This document shows positions 18,619 to 27,282 of a DNA stretch of 36,179 nt, piece by piece; position 1 is the first letter of the stretch; each line of letters opens with the position of its first letter. A model generated the notes under the pieces. That model did no database searches, was not told where the DNA came from, and was given only the letters and a program-made list of their open reading frames with translations. The translations under genes were made by a program, and so were the position numbers. Origin of the DNA: Amphritea sp. 1_MG-2023. Its GTDB lineage: Bacteria; Pseudomonadota; Gammaproteobacteria; Pseudomonadales; Balneatricaceae. The stretch covers positions 1 through 36,179 of the forward strand of contig NZ_JAUOQE010000037.1 in assembly GCF_030547545.1 (NCBI RefSeq), in the 5' to 3' direction.

Positions 18619-19962
18619 TTAAGCGGCTTTAGTTTGTGAACTTGCCCCTACCTTGAGATGGGACACGATTTGATTTTCAATTCGCTGCTCCATCACCAAG
18701 GTGTCGGTGTCTTCATGTATCAATGTCCAACCAATTCCGGACAGTGGTAAGCCCTTCATCACCACCGGCAATGAGCGAGTTTTCAGGCGTATCACCGGAT
18801 CGCTGTGTACATATCCTCGGCTATCATGTTCGAGAATGGCATGAGCAATTGATTTAGCTTGATGTTTAATCGGTTCAATAAAGCGACAGGGTGTGCCTTG
18901 AATACTGATACAGTCACCCAACGCATAGATATGCGGCTGACTGGTTTGTAAGGTCGTTGGGTTCACTTTAATACCCTGCTCAAAATCGAGACCCGCATGA
19001 CGAGCAATACGGTTATCCGTTATCAAACCTGTGGCCGCCAGCACGTGATCAACATCGAGCATATCCCCCCCTTTAAAGCTAATTCGTTTCGTACCGTTGG
19101 CCTGCTCGACAATGCCGTTAATCTCACTATTGCCACGATAGTTAACCCCTAAATCCATCAGACTTTCAGCTAACCGCTTAGCCGCCTGAGGAGGCAGTAA
19201 GCCTGTTAATGGCAACTCATTACGATCCAATAATGCGACCCGATGCCCTGCACGGATAAAATCTTCCGCGATTTCACAACCAATCATCCCGGCACCGACA
19301 ATCGCGATCGACTGCGGCCCTTGAGCCAACGCTTGCTGCATGGCCGACCAACTATTCAAATCATTCACGCGCCAACATAAACTCGGCGGAAGTTGCTTAG
19401 GCAGCGCCGGTTTAGCACCCTGAGCTAAAATCAACTTAGTGTAGGTAAGCGAGCCTCGTGTCGTGCGCAACTGATTTAATTCAGCGGTAACCCCAACCAC
19501 AAAGGTGGCTGACATTAGCTGGACACCGAGACGACGAGCCGCATCAATACCGCGCTCTTGTATCAAGGCCGTTTTATCTAAGCCGCGACTAATAGCGACA
19601 GATAATTCAGGCTTGTGATACAGATCAGCCTGACAGGCACTGATCAATGTAATGGTCACCTGTTGATCTAACTGACGAATCGCTTCGACAGCCGCCCAAC
19701 CTGCCAAACCGGCACCAACGATCACAATACCCGGCTCACGGTTAAAATCCGTCACCTGTTCAATGCTTGTGACGACCGGTTTTTCAAATAATTCGAAATC
19801 TGTTTTAGTGACGCCACAAAGCGGGCATTCCCAATCATCCGGAATATCTTCAAAACGCGTGCCCGGCGCTAAACCACTATCGGGATCACCCTTCTCTTCA
19901 TCATAAATAAGCCCGCAGGCACGACAGAGATACTGTCTCCATTGTGGAAATTCCTTGCTCAT
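18619..19962 (-). CDS. Rubredoxin-FAD/NAD(P) oxidoreductase fusion
   Basis: A 447-residue fusion. Residues 1-60 are a rubredoxin whose iron is held by C13, C16 (YLCRACG), C46 and C49 (WECPLCG). From about residue 76 an AlkT/rubredoxin-reductase-like flavoprotein follows, with [17 protein letters not shown] (FAD) and [18 protein letters not shown] (NAD(P)H, about 218-235), then DHVLAATGL and IYALGDC. The enzyme should pass electrons from NAD(P)H through FAD to its own rubredoxin and on to a partner. Its start overlaps the stop of the upstream flavoprotein by four bases, so that protein is the likely acceptor. Placement in a cyanase operon is unusual. Confidence 0.92.
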   Translation of the reverse strand: MSKEFPQWRQYLCRACGLIYDEEKGDPDSGLAPGTRFEDIPDDWECPLCGVTKTDFELFEKPVVTSIEQVTDFNREPGIVIVGAGLAGWAAVEAIRQLDQQVTITLISACQADLYHKPELSVAISRGLDKTALIQERGIDAARRLGVQLMSATFVVGVTAELNQLRTTRGSLTYTKLILAQGAKPALPKQLPPSLCWRVNDLNSWSAMQQALAQGPQSIAIVGAGMIGCEIAEDFIRAGHRVALLDRNELPLTGLLPPQAAKRLAESLMDLGVNYRGNSEINGIVEQANGTKRISFKGGDMLDVDHVLAATGLITDNRIARHAGLDFEQGIKVNPTTLQTSQPHIYALGDCISIQGTPCRFIEPIKHQAKSIAHAILEHDSRGYVHSDPVIRLKTRSLPVVMKGLPLSGIGWTLIHEDTDTLVMEQRIENQIVSHLKVGASSQTKAA

Positions 19963-21092
19963 GCTGGCACCTCCTCACGCATTTGTTTTGCCATCTCCCA
20001 GCGCAGGTGTTTAATCGCCGGTGTAACAATCGCGACAAAATGAGCTTCTCGAATACGTCGCTGCGCGGCAGCACTCATTAAGTAGCCTTTTGCTCCCTGA
20101 TGTAGCAAGGCCGATTGCGAGGCCTTCAGAGATAATTCCGCACCTTGACAACGGACATCTAACACATCCAACAGGTATTCTTTGCTGCCTTCATAGGGGG
20201 TTTCTGCTAGCACCAACGCGCGATTAACTAAATCATCGTACTCGGCCTGCAACTCATCTGGACGATTATGTAGATACTGATTAACATGGCCTAAGGTTGG
20301 TTCGACGTCTCGCATCGAATCAATCGAGCCCTGTATAACACCCGCGGCGATACCCACCTGAAGCAAGACAAAAGCGCCGCGAATACGTTGTATAAAAGGA
20401 CGCGCAGGATCCGCCATCATCTGATCTTCACTGACAAAATAATCAACCAGCGATATCGCCCAAGTGCTGGTGCCCTCCATACCGGAGAACTCAGGACAGG
20501 CACGTAAATTGACACGTTCATCAAGATCCAACATAAACATGATCTCATGGGAGCGGCTGCCATCACCGCGCTCAACGGTCGCCACCGCCCCACAATACTG
20601 ACCTGGACCGATATGGCTAACCCACGGCAGGGTGCCACTCACTCGATAACCTCCAGCCACTTTTTTTGCGCTAAGTGCCATTTTTTCAATACCGGTTAGC
20701 GCTTTCATAGGGTTGGATAACCCAGTACCACCAAAGGTTCGCCCTGCGGTATGATCATCAAGCCGTGCGAGTAACGCAGGATTACCTGATTGCTCCATAT
20801 ATAAACCACACACGTCATGCGCCCAACTCATAAAACCAGTAGCACCACAATGCCGACTAATCTCACTCATCGTTAATATAGATAATCCAAAACGGCAACC
20901 ATGCTGATCTAAATGACCCGCATACGCACCTGCCTGACCGAGGTTTGCCATGATATCGAGCGGATAATACCCCTCATCAATACGCTTGGCGGCTGATGCA
21001 AGTTGCTGCCGCGCAACCGAACCAACATCGGCAAGCACCTTGGAATCATCGGCCCAGGGAGCTGTAAGTGAAGAAACTGCAACGCTATTCAT
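19959..21092 (-). CDS. Acyl-CoA-dehydrogenase-fold flavoprotein, probable flavin-dependent monooxygenase
   Basis: A 377-residue flavoprotein with the N-terminal helical domain, central beta domain ([37 protein letters not shown]) and C-terminal four-helix domain of the acyl-CoA dehydrogenase superfamily. The usual C-terminal YEGT catalytic region is replaced by [21 protein letters not shown]...[10 protein letters not shown]. This resembles the DszC/SfnC-type oxygenases, which use reduced flavin and O2. The start ATG has AGAGG seven bases upstream. It lies 32 bases after the OsmC-like gene and overlaps the rubredoxin reductase by four bases. I infer it oxygenates a small N- or S-containing compound. 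An ordinary dehydrogenase cannot be ruled out. Confidence 0.8.
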   Translation of the reverse strand: MNSVAVSSLTAPWADDSKVLADVGSVARQQLASAAKRIDEGYYPLDIMANLGQAGAYAGHLDQHGCRFGLSILTMSEISRHCGATGFMSWAHDVCGLYMEQSGNPALLARLDDHTAGRTFGGTGLSNPMKALTGIEKMALSAKKVAGGYRVSGTLPWVSHIGPGQYCGAVATVERGDGSRSHEIMFMLDLDERVNLRACPEFSGMEGTSTWAISLVDYFVSEDQMMADPARPFIQRIRGAFVLLQVGIAAGVIQGSIDSMRDVEPTLGHVNQYLHNRPDELQAEYDDLVNRALVLAETPYEGSKEYLLDVLDVRCQGAELSLKASQSALLHQGAKGYLMSAAAQRRIREAHFVAIVTPAIKHLRWEMAKQMREEVPA

Positions 21093-21124
21093 GGCATACC
21101 TCTCAAAGTCAGTTAATGTTCCAA

Positions 21125-21673
21125 TTAATCCATCAAGCTAATGCTAAAAGGAATGGGATTGCGCATCGTGTTGGCAACCGGAGAGAAAAAATTGGCATGT
21201 TGCACAATCTCATCCAACTCTTCACGAGATGCATCACCTTCAATCAGCACCTTCACTCGAATTTCTTGAAAGCCCATTTGTTCAGGTAACATCTCAGCAC
21301 CACCGGCACCCCATGCGGCTGGGTTGCCAATATCACCTTCGAGAAAAACTTCCAGTTTGCTTAACTTCACCTGTTTCCAGGTGGCCACTGCCGTGATGCC
21401 AACACACAAACAACCACCTAAGCCTGACAGGACAATTTCACCCGGCGCTGGCGCAGTATCTTCACCAAACAGATGTAGTGGCTCATCAACCACCACTTCA
21501 TGCTTATTAATATGGCTGACCGTGCGATACTGACCATCGGTGATGGTATGTACTTTGTTGGTGCCGCGGTTACCTGGGTTATTTCGACCCTTTTCTGCAA
21601 ATGTCATCAAACCATCACGATCAATCGGACGTAGGTGGCTGGAAACAGTTTTGGGGGTTATTGCTGTATTCAT
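21125..21673 (-). CDS. OsmC-like protein
   Basis: An OsmC/Ohr-superfamily protein of 182 residues. It shows the typical LFGEDTAPAPGEIVLSGLGGCLCVGITAVA segment in its middle and the C-terminal HANFFSPVANTMRNPIPFS. Family members reduce peroxides with two cysteines. Here the first region has two nearby cysteines (GGCLCVG), but the position of the second redox cysteine is occupied by Ser or Phe (FFSPV), so standard peroxidase chemistry is doubtful. The ATG at 21673 has GGAG seven bases upstream. It is first in the operon OsmC - flavoprotein - rubredoxin reductase - cyanase, under a sigma54-type promoter. Confidence 0.85.
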   Translation of the reverse strand: MNTAITPKTVSSHLRPIDRDGLMTFAEKGRNNPGNRGTNKVHTITDGQYRTVSHINKHEVVVDEPLHLFGEDTAPAPGEIVLSGLGGCLCVGITAVATWKQVKLSKLEVFLEGDIGNPAAWGAGGAEMLPEQMGFQEIRVKVLIEGDASREELDEIVQHANFFSPVANTMRNPIPFSISLMD

Positions 21674-21743
21674 TTTTTTCTCCAAAGGATTGAGCAGAAC
21701 TGTAGAGTTTGTTATCAACATTCCAGATGTTTAGTTGTATAAT

Positions 21744-21760
21744 TGCATCATCGATGCCAA
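21744..21760 (-). promoter_or_regulatory. Sigma54 (-24/-12) promoter of the OsmC-cyanase operon
   Basis: Read leftward the sequence is TTGGCATCGATGATGCA. It keeps the invariant GG and GC with exactly ten bases between them and the flanking T and A of the consensus YTGGCACGN4TTGCW. Transcription would start about 60 bases before the OsmC ATG. A sigma54 activator is encoded about 1.6 kb away. Confidence 0.75.
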
Positions 21761-21826
21761 TAAAAATTAATCATTTAAAATCAAATACTTAATCACAAAC
21801 AAAGTTCTTAAAACAATTATCCTGCA

Positions 21827-21869
21827 GAATTGTCAATCAATGTCATATAAGCATTGTCAGACATTGCGC
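21827..21869. promoter_or_regulatory. Activator-site repeats upstream of the OsmC-cyanase promoter
   Basis: CATTGTC-AGA-CATTGCG (21852-21868) is a direct repeat with a 10-base period. A second, weaker site, GAATTGTCAATCAATGTC, is at 21827-21844. They lie about 70-110 bases upstream of the -24/-12 element, the usual place for enhancer-binding activators, and the same motif recurs at the rhodanese and ABC promoters. Confidence 0.6.
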
Positions 21870-21928
21870 TATGCTGTTTGTCTGCCAAAAACGCATTCAC
21901 TACGACCTTATTCAGTGCCGTTGAAACG

Positions 21929-21957
21929 AAAAAACCCCGAACCAAGGTTCAGGGCTT
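21929..21957 (-). terminator. Rho-independent terminator of the rhodanese gene
   Basis: Read leftward, CCCTGAACC and GGTTCGGGG form a nine-base-pair stem (one G-T pair) followed by six T. It lies about 20 bases after the rhodanese stop and before the OsmC promoter, so the two units are transcribed separately. Confidence 0.85.
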
Positions 21958-21977
21958 TGTCATTTGAAATTGAGCGT

Positions 21978-22832
21978 TTAACAGGCGTAAGGCAAACCGG
22001 TCTCGATGGGCAAGGCATCATCTTCGGCCCATTCATTCCAAGAACCGAAATACAGTTTTACATTTTCAATACCGGCTGCTTTCAACGCCACCAATGTATT
22101 CGATGCTCGTGCTCCCTTAAAACAATAAAGGTAGACGTTACTCTGTTTATTAATACCAACACTGGCACAATCTGCCAGCACCTCCTCAGCAGATTTAAAC
22201 ATCGGCACAGCACCCGGCTTCATCAATCGATACCATTCCAACCAGCGTGCGCCAGGTAATCGCCCCTTGCGAGACGAATAATCTCGGCCATAAGGCGATG
22301 AACTCGTGCCTACCCATTCATCAACATCACGTACATCCAGCAGTACAATGCCTTCATTATCGATCGCCTTTAACACATCTTCTTTATTGACCATCAATTC
22401 ATCCGCACTATGATCAAGCGGAAATTCTACGGCCACCGGTGTTGATACCTCGGTTGTCTCCGCTAAGCCCGCCGCTTGCCATGCCTTAAAACCACCATGC
22501 AAAATGGACACTTTTGGGTAACCCAAATAACAGAGTAAGAAATAGCCACGACAAGACTGACCAAAACCTGAATTCATAGAGTCTTCATATACAACGGCGG
22601 TCTCTGCACCCGATAAACCGGCCTGACCAAAGACACTGGCAAATTTCTCTTTCAGTTCAGCAATACCCTCTGGGGTAGAGGCTGCTAGAAAAGTAAAAAT
22701 ATCGTGAATATTGACAGCGCCTGGGATATGACCGGCCGCAAACTGCTCGGGATTACGGGTATCAATCAGTACCACTTTTTCGCTATCCATTTGGTGCTGT
22801 AATTCTTGAGGATCCAATAGAACGGTTGTCAT
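21978..22832 (-). CDS. Two-domain rhodanese (sulfurtransferase)
   Basis: A tandem rhodanese of 284 residues. The N-terminal inactive domain (VVLIDTRNPEQFAAGHIPGAVNI) is followed by the catalytic domain (IVLLDVRDVDEWVG...GRLPGARWLEW). The active-site loop is C237-F-K-G-A-R. This differs from CRKGVT of thiosulfate sulfurtransferases and CGSGVT of 3-mercaptopyruvate sulfurtransferases, so the donor cannot be assigned. The ATG at 22832 is preferred (GGAG seven bases upstream); an in-frame TTG two codons earlier is too close. Such enzymes move sulfane sulfur, classically turning cyanide into thiocyanate. The shared upstream motif ties it to the cyanase regulon. Confidence 0.9.
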   Translation of the reverse strand: MTTVLLDPQELQHQMDSEKVVLIDTRNPEQFAAGHIPGAVNIHDIFTFLAASTPEGIAELKEKFASVFGQAGLSGAETAVVYEDSMNSGFGQSCRGYFLLCYLGYPKVSILHGGFKAWQAAGLAETTEVSTPVAVEFPLDHSADELMVNKEDVLKAIDNEGIVLLDVRDVDEWVGTSSSPYGRDYSSRKGRLPGARWLEWYRLMKPGAVPMFKSAEEVLADCASVGINKQSNVYLYCFKGARASNTLVALKAAGIENVKLYFGSWNEWAEDDALPIETGLPYAC

Positions 22833-22860
22833 TTTCAAGCTCCAGAAATGTATAAATTGT

Positions 22861-22878
22861 CTGCATTAAGTGCACATT
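22861..22878 (-). promoter_or_regulatory. Possible degenerate -24/-12 element before the rhodanese gene
   Basis: Leftward the region reads GTGCACTTAATGCA, about 30 bases before the ATG. It has -12-like and -24-like halves with spacing shorter than the sigma54 rule. Another imperfect match, TGTCACGGAAATGCAA, lies near 22957-22973. Neither is convincing; a sigma70 promoter remains possible. Confidence 0.2.
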
Positions 22879-22984
22879 TTTTATTGTCGTTCAAATATCT
22901 TTCAATAACTGTTCCAACATTATTTATCCTTTTAAAAACATAAAGATAGAAGAAAGTTGCATTTCCGTGACAGTTACAAGGCTT

Positions 22985-23014
22985 GAATTGTCTAACATTG
23001 TCGCGCAATGCTTG
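22985..23014. promoter_or_regulatory. Activator-site repeat upstream of the rhodanese gene
   Basis: GAATTGTC-TAA-CATTGTC is a direct repeat with a 10-base period, followed by GCGCAATGCTTGTC, so CATTG-N5-CAATG also forms a dyad. It lies about 150 bases upstream of the rhodanese ATG and matches the repeats at the other two sigma54-type promoters. The rest of 23015-23332 holds no recognised gene, only a small GCTAC/GTAGC hairpin near 23117. Confidence 0.55.
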
Positions 23015-23332
23015 TCGTTCCTTAGTCACTCTCGGTTGCACATCCGTTATGACACGATGTACGGCCGAATTATATGCTCAACATCACAGATGCTAAGCAC
23101 TAGTCGATTAAAGGCTGCTACAAAGTAGCGGAGAGATCTGCAAAGGAGGCATCGGTTGACACGATCATAAAGGGAATACCTACAAGAGGCTGGCTGTTAA
23201 CGTCATCAAATAAGCGCTTCGCTCAGCACTTATCAGTCAGATTAAATGCCATCAGTAAACACATTTAACGGCCAATAAGATGAGTAAGATCAAGACCAAC
23301 AAACAGACTTTATTCTCGCGATGCGCCACTCA

Positions 23333-25036
23333 TTAGCCCCCGCTAGGCGACTCACGACTGAGGTTCGTTGGTAGACCCAGCTTTTCAATACGGTATCTAA
23401 ATTGTCGCGCTGACATACCTAAGATAGCGGCCGCACGAGTTTTATTTCCGCCCGTCTGTTGTAGCGCTTCGGTGATGGCCTGCGCCTCATCTTTACGCAC
23501 CCAACTATAGGGTCGATTTGACATCCCAGCATACGCTGATGACGGTGTTGATGGGGCCTGTAGTGATGCGGCACCGGCTCGATCGGTTGAATATGCGCTT
23601 TCTAAGACAACACTATCTGCTGACTGACCCGCTTCTAGATGTTCATTGATCGCTGATTCTTGACGTAGAATTGTCTCGATATCATTGACGGTAATCATCC
23701 CCTCGAGGCAGATCAACACAGCACGCTTAATCACGTTTTCAAGCTGACGAATATTACCAGGCCAATTATATGTTTCTAAACGCGCCATCACCCCCTTATC
23801 AAAAACGCTGTGACGGCCATATTCTGTATTGGCGCTTAACAGGAAATGACTCGCGAGTATTCTCACATCCCCTGCTCGCTCTCTCAATGGCGGTAAGTGT
23901 ATCGGGAAAACATTCAATCGATAAAAAAGGTCGAGACGAAATGTCCCTTTATTGACGGCCTCCTGTAGATTTTTATGGGTCGCGGTAATAATACGCACAT
24001 CGACTGGAATATCCTTGACACCACCGACACGCTGAATCACCTGATTCTCTAGAATTCGCAGCAGCTTTGACTGCAATTCCATATTCAGATCACCAATTTC
24101 ATCAAGAAAAAGTGTGCCTCCACTGGCTAATTCAATCTTACCTTTCTTACTCGCAGACGCCCCCGTGAAGGCCCCTCGTTCATGACCAAACAGTTCAGAC
24201 TCTAACAACTGCTCCGGTATTGCGGCACAGTTAATGGCAACAAAGGGTTGATCTCTACGCGAACTATTCAGATGTAATACCTGAGAAAAACGTTCTTTAC
24301 CGGTACCGGACTCACCTGTCAGTAACACGGTTACCAATGTATCAGCCACGCGGCTAATCTGCCTCAATGCGTCACGGACCGCTTGGCTTTTACCTAAAAT
24401 ACCATGATTATTTTCACCGCTATGATTTTGCAGTGCATCCTTTAGCTCCTGATTCTCCTCCTGTAGATAACTGGTACGTTCTTTAATGAGGCTATTAATA
24501 CTAATAATCTGTGCGATAAAGGTCGACAAAATACGTAAGATCATAAGATCTGCATCGAACGCGCGGGGTCGCATCCTAAGACGATGCGCTGCTAATACTC
24601 CAATCGTTGAATTCCCATCCATAATCGGTACCGCTATAAAGGCCACAACACCATCGGGTAGTGTCTCTCTATCGACCGCCCGAAAGAGATAGTTTTGTTC
24701 CTCATCGATATTCTGAATAACCGCGGGTTGCCCACTCTTCATGACGCTGCCCGACACACCTTCACCGACTTTATAGACCCCCAAACGACGCTCTTCATCA
24801 CGTAAACCGTAACTGTAGCGAATCTGAAGGTTTTCATTCGTGGCTGACGGCAGCAAGACTCGGCCCCGATTCAGCCCGAGCATTTGTGACATCAACCTTA
24901 AGGTGCCCGAGATAGCGATTTCGGGTGTCGCCGACTGACCAATCAGCTTAGCCGATTCATGTAATACCGTCAGATCTGATGCACACGCATCGCTCTCGGA
25001 ATTTTTATTGACACTTGCGTCTGCAGCACAATCCAT
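23333..25036 (-). CDS. Sigma54-dependent activator with GAF domain (NifA/CynF-like)
   Basis: A 567-residue enhancer-binding protein. An N-terminal GAF sensor (about 25-185; YKVGEGVSGSVMKSGQPAVI) is followed by a coiled linker and an AAA+ domain. The latter has Walker A GESGTGKE (241-248), the sigma54-contact GAFTGA (288-293) and Walker B GGTLFLDEIG (306-315). A Fis-type HTH is at the C-terminus (NKTRAAAILGMSARQFRYRI). There is no receiver domain, so a ligand or partner probably controls it through the GAF domain. AGAGG lies before the ATG. The cluster resembles cynF-cynABD-cynS of cyanotrophic Pseudomonas, where CynF is this kind of regulator. It probably activates the three nearby promoters. 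Confidence 0.93.
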   Translation of the reverse strand: MDCAADASVNKNSESDACASDLTVLHESAKLIGQSATPEIAISGTLRLMSQMLGLNRGRVLLPSATNENLQIRYSYGLRDEERRLGVYKVGEGVSGSVMKSGQPAVIQNIDEEQNYLFRAVDRETLPDGVVAFIAVPIMDGNSTIGVLAAHRLRMRPRAFDADLMILRILSTFIAQIISINSLIKERTSYLQEENQELKDALQNHSGENNHGILGKSQAVRDALRQISRVADTLVTVLLTGESGTGKERFSQVLHLNSSRRDQPFVAINCAAIPEQLLESELFGHERGAFTGASASKKGKIELASGGTLFLDEIGDLNMELQSKLLRILENQVIQRVGGVKDIPVDVRIITATHKNLQEAVNKGTFRLDLFYRLNVFPIHLPPLRERAGDVRILASHFLLSANTEYGRHSVFDKGVMARLETYNWPGNIRQLENVIKRAVLICLEGMITVNDIETILRQESAINEHLEAGQSADSVVLESAYSTDRAGAASLQAPSTPSSAYAGMSNRPYSWVRKDEAQAITEALQQTGGNKTRAAAILGMSARQFRYRIEKLGLPTNLSRESPSGG

Positions 25037-25166
25037 AGGCTTTACCTCTTATCACTAAACACTATCACCAATAGGTGCTGTTTTCAGAGAGACCTGATCA
25101 CTCATTTTCAAATATCTACAGCGCTTCAATTCACTATTGCATTCATCTATTGATGCACGATGAAGA

Positions 25167-25994
25167 CTACTCGACATGCCAATTGAAACGCTTTATCAAC
25201 ACACTACACACCGTATCTAATCCGTAGCCAATCACACCAATAACGATCACTACTGCGGCAAGATAGTCATACGCCAACGTATCTCGAGCATCATTGATTG
25301 CATACCCTAAACCGCTGGTCACGCCTAGGTATTCAGCCGGTACTAAGACAACCCAGGCGACCCCAACAGCTAGACGAATCCCCGCCATCACATCCGTCAT
25401 AATGGCCGGCAGAATAATGCGGTACAACATTTGAAACCCCGATGCACCCAGATTACGAGCCACCTTGAACCAGTTCGGATCAATACGCCGCACACCGTGA
25501 GCCGTTGAAAAAATAATTGGCCAAACGGTTGCCATAACAATCAAGAAAATAATCGCAGAGTCCCAGCTTGCAAATGCCAATACGGCAATCGGCATCCAAG
25601 CTAACGGGCTGATCATACGCAGGAATTGAAAAGGCACATTTGCCACTTTTAACGCGATGCCAAAGTAACCAACGATGACACCAATAGGTACACCGATAGC
25701 GATACCCCAAACGAGCCCCGCTAAGATACGATAGAGACTAGAGCCGATAGGTGCCCAGACCTCGCCACTGCCGACCAGATCGCTCAAGGCACTAAACGTC
25801 GGTGCTGGGGCGAAAGCAGAGAACGCACTCAGATCAGGATCCTTCGCAATAACATACCCCCCTATCCACCAAAGCATCAATAAACAGCTAATGCCCAGCA
25901 CAGGGTATTGCAATGATTTCAGCCAAGTAAACAACTGCGACAAATTCGGTAGCACATTCATAACCGTGATTGATTGTGTATTCTCAGCACTCAT
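25167..25994 (-). CDS. ABC transporter permease, nitrate/cyanate/sulfonate type
   Basis: A 275-residue inner-membrane permease with about six TM segments. The cytoplasmic ATPase-contact loop is GASGFQMLYRIILPAIMTDVMAGIRLAVG (shown here around the EAA motif). It belongs to the SsuC/TauC/NrtB group of binding-protein-dependent permeases. It overlaps the binding-protein stop by four bases (ATGA) and is last in the ATPase - binding protein - permease operon. The 130 bases to the regulator gene hold no obvious terminator, so some read-through into the regulator is possible. Confidence 0.92.
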   Translation of the reverse strand: MSAENTQSITVMNVLPNLSQLFTWLKSLQYPVLGISCLLMLWWIGGYVIAKDPDLSAFSAFAPAPTFSALSDLVGSGEVWAPIGSSLYRILAGLVWGIAIGVPIGVIVGYFGIALKVANVPFQFLRMISPLAWMPIAVLAFASWDSAIIFLIVMATVWPIIFSTAHGVRRIDPNWFKVARNLGASGFQMLYRIILPAIMTDVMAGIRLAVGVAWVVLVPAEYLGVTSGLGYAINDARDTLAYDYLAAVVIVIGVIGYGLDTVCSVLIKRFNWHVE

Positions 25995-27259
25995 ATCTTA
26001 ATCACCTCTTCACGTTCAAATGGATTCTCCGCATTGAAGCCTGGCGCATCTTGCCAACCTGTGTGCTTTTCCATGGCGGCTTTAACAAAGCGGTAATCCA
26101 CCAGATCATCGGCAACAAAATCAGCATCCAAGTCTTTTAAGAACGTGGTATCTCCACTCACCAAAGTATGCTTTAACTCATTAACAATCAGCTTAGTGGC
26201 GGATGGGAATGGCCATGGCTGAAAATCAATCCGACCACTACCCCAGGTTGGATTCTGAATCGCATCGGGCATCGCATAATCTTCCTCATCATAAAGCGTC
26301 ATGGCACGCTCAACGACATTAGCCTTCATTGGCAGATAACGTTTGCCATCCCTTGACATCATATGCGCTACTTCTTTCTTATTTTGCTGCGCATAGACCT
26401 GAGCCTTAACAATGGCGTTCATCACCTTCTGAGTCCATTCTGGATTAGCGTTCACCTGCTGCTCATTCATACACACAACACAACAAGGATGGTTACGCCA
26501 CATATCACCGGTAAAACGCAACATTTTACCGCCCGCTAATAACTCACCAGCCGCATTAAAGGGTTCTGCCACAATAAATGCATCGATCTTTTTAGCCGCT
26601 AAGGCTGGCGGCATATCCGGTGGCGGCATAATCTGAAGATTCACTTCATCCGCAGCAATAGCTTCCCCTTGAGCCTTAATAACCGGTTTAAGTCCCACAT
26701 GACGCAGCGCCATCTGTAACACAATATTATGCATTGAATACCAATAAGGTACGGCAACTTGCTTACCAGCAAGATCGGCAAAGCTATCTGCTTTAACATG
26801 TTTACCAACCACAACACCCGAACCATTCAGATGAGCCCAAGACATGATTTTGACGGGAAAGCCATTGTTATAGCGCATCCAAATAGGAATAGGTTTGAGG
26901 AAATGAACCAAATTAAACTTTCCCGCCGCAAACCCCTCAACCAACGGAGACCAACCACGAATTAAGGTAGGCTTTTCTGATTGCAAACCTTCTTCAGCAA
27001 AAAAGCCTTTCTCATGAGCCACTAACAATACCGTTGCATCGGTAATCGGTAGATAACCTATGCGCACAACCTCATCCGCTGGAGGCTGAATGCTGGCCCA
27101 AGCAGGCGTACTCGCAGAAAGCCCAAACATCGCCGCGAGCCCACCCATCGCAAGACTATCCATCATAAAATCTCGACGACTCATCTCATGCTTTTGCAAA
27201 TAATCCAGATCAATATCCGAAATCTGATCCTGTAAAGATTGATACTTTTTCATCATCAC
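25991..27259 (-). CDS. Tat-exported substrate-binding protein, NrtA/CynA-like
   Basis: A 422-residue periplasmic binding protein of the nitrate/cyanate/bicarbonate family (NMT1/SsuA-like fold). A twin-arginine signal (SRRDFM, Arg 28-29; then a hydrophobic stretch and TPAWA near 55) is preceded by an unusually long 26-residue hydrophilic extension. Mature features are VVRIGYLPITDATVLLVAHEKGFFAEEGL, KIDAFIVAEPFNAAG and NHPCCVVCMNEQ, the last typical of NrtA-type proteins. AGAGGG lies six bases before the ATG. A transported small anion such as cyanate is likely from context, but nitrate, thiocyanate or another compound cannot be excluded. Confidence 0.92.
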   Translation of the reverse strand: MMMKKYQSLQDQISDIDLDYLQKHEMSRRDFMMDSLAMGGLAAMFGLSASTPAWASIQPPADEVVRIGYLPITDATVLLVAHEKGFFAEEGLQSEKPTLIRGWSPLVEGFAAGKFNLVHFLKPIPIWMRYNNGFPVKIMSWAHLNGSGVVVGKHVKADSFADLAGKQVAVPYWYSMHNIVLQMALRHVGLKPVIKAQGEAIAADEVNLQIMPPPDMPPALAAKKIDAFIVAEPFNAAGELLAGGKMLRFTGDMWRNHPCCVVCMNEQQVNANPEWTQKVMNAIVKAQVYAQQNKKEVAHMMSRDGKRYLPMKANVVERAMTLYDEEDYAMPDAIQNPTWGSGRIDFQPWPFPSATKLIVNELKHTLVSGDTTFLKDLDADFVADDLVDYRFVKAAMEKHTGWQDAPGFNAENPFEREEVIKI

Positions 27260-27282
27260 ACCCTCTTAATATTGACTCTCGA

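Noticed and set aside
22835-23041. Open frame of 68 codons upstream of the rhodanese gene
   Set aside because: It covers the shared operator motif and has no family-like pattern or ribosome-binding site; it is regulatory DNA.
25037-25166. Terminator or promoter between the permease and the sigma54 activator
   Set aside because: Only a weak TGCAT/ATGCA dyad is present, and no promoter pair is convincing.
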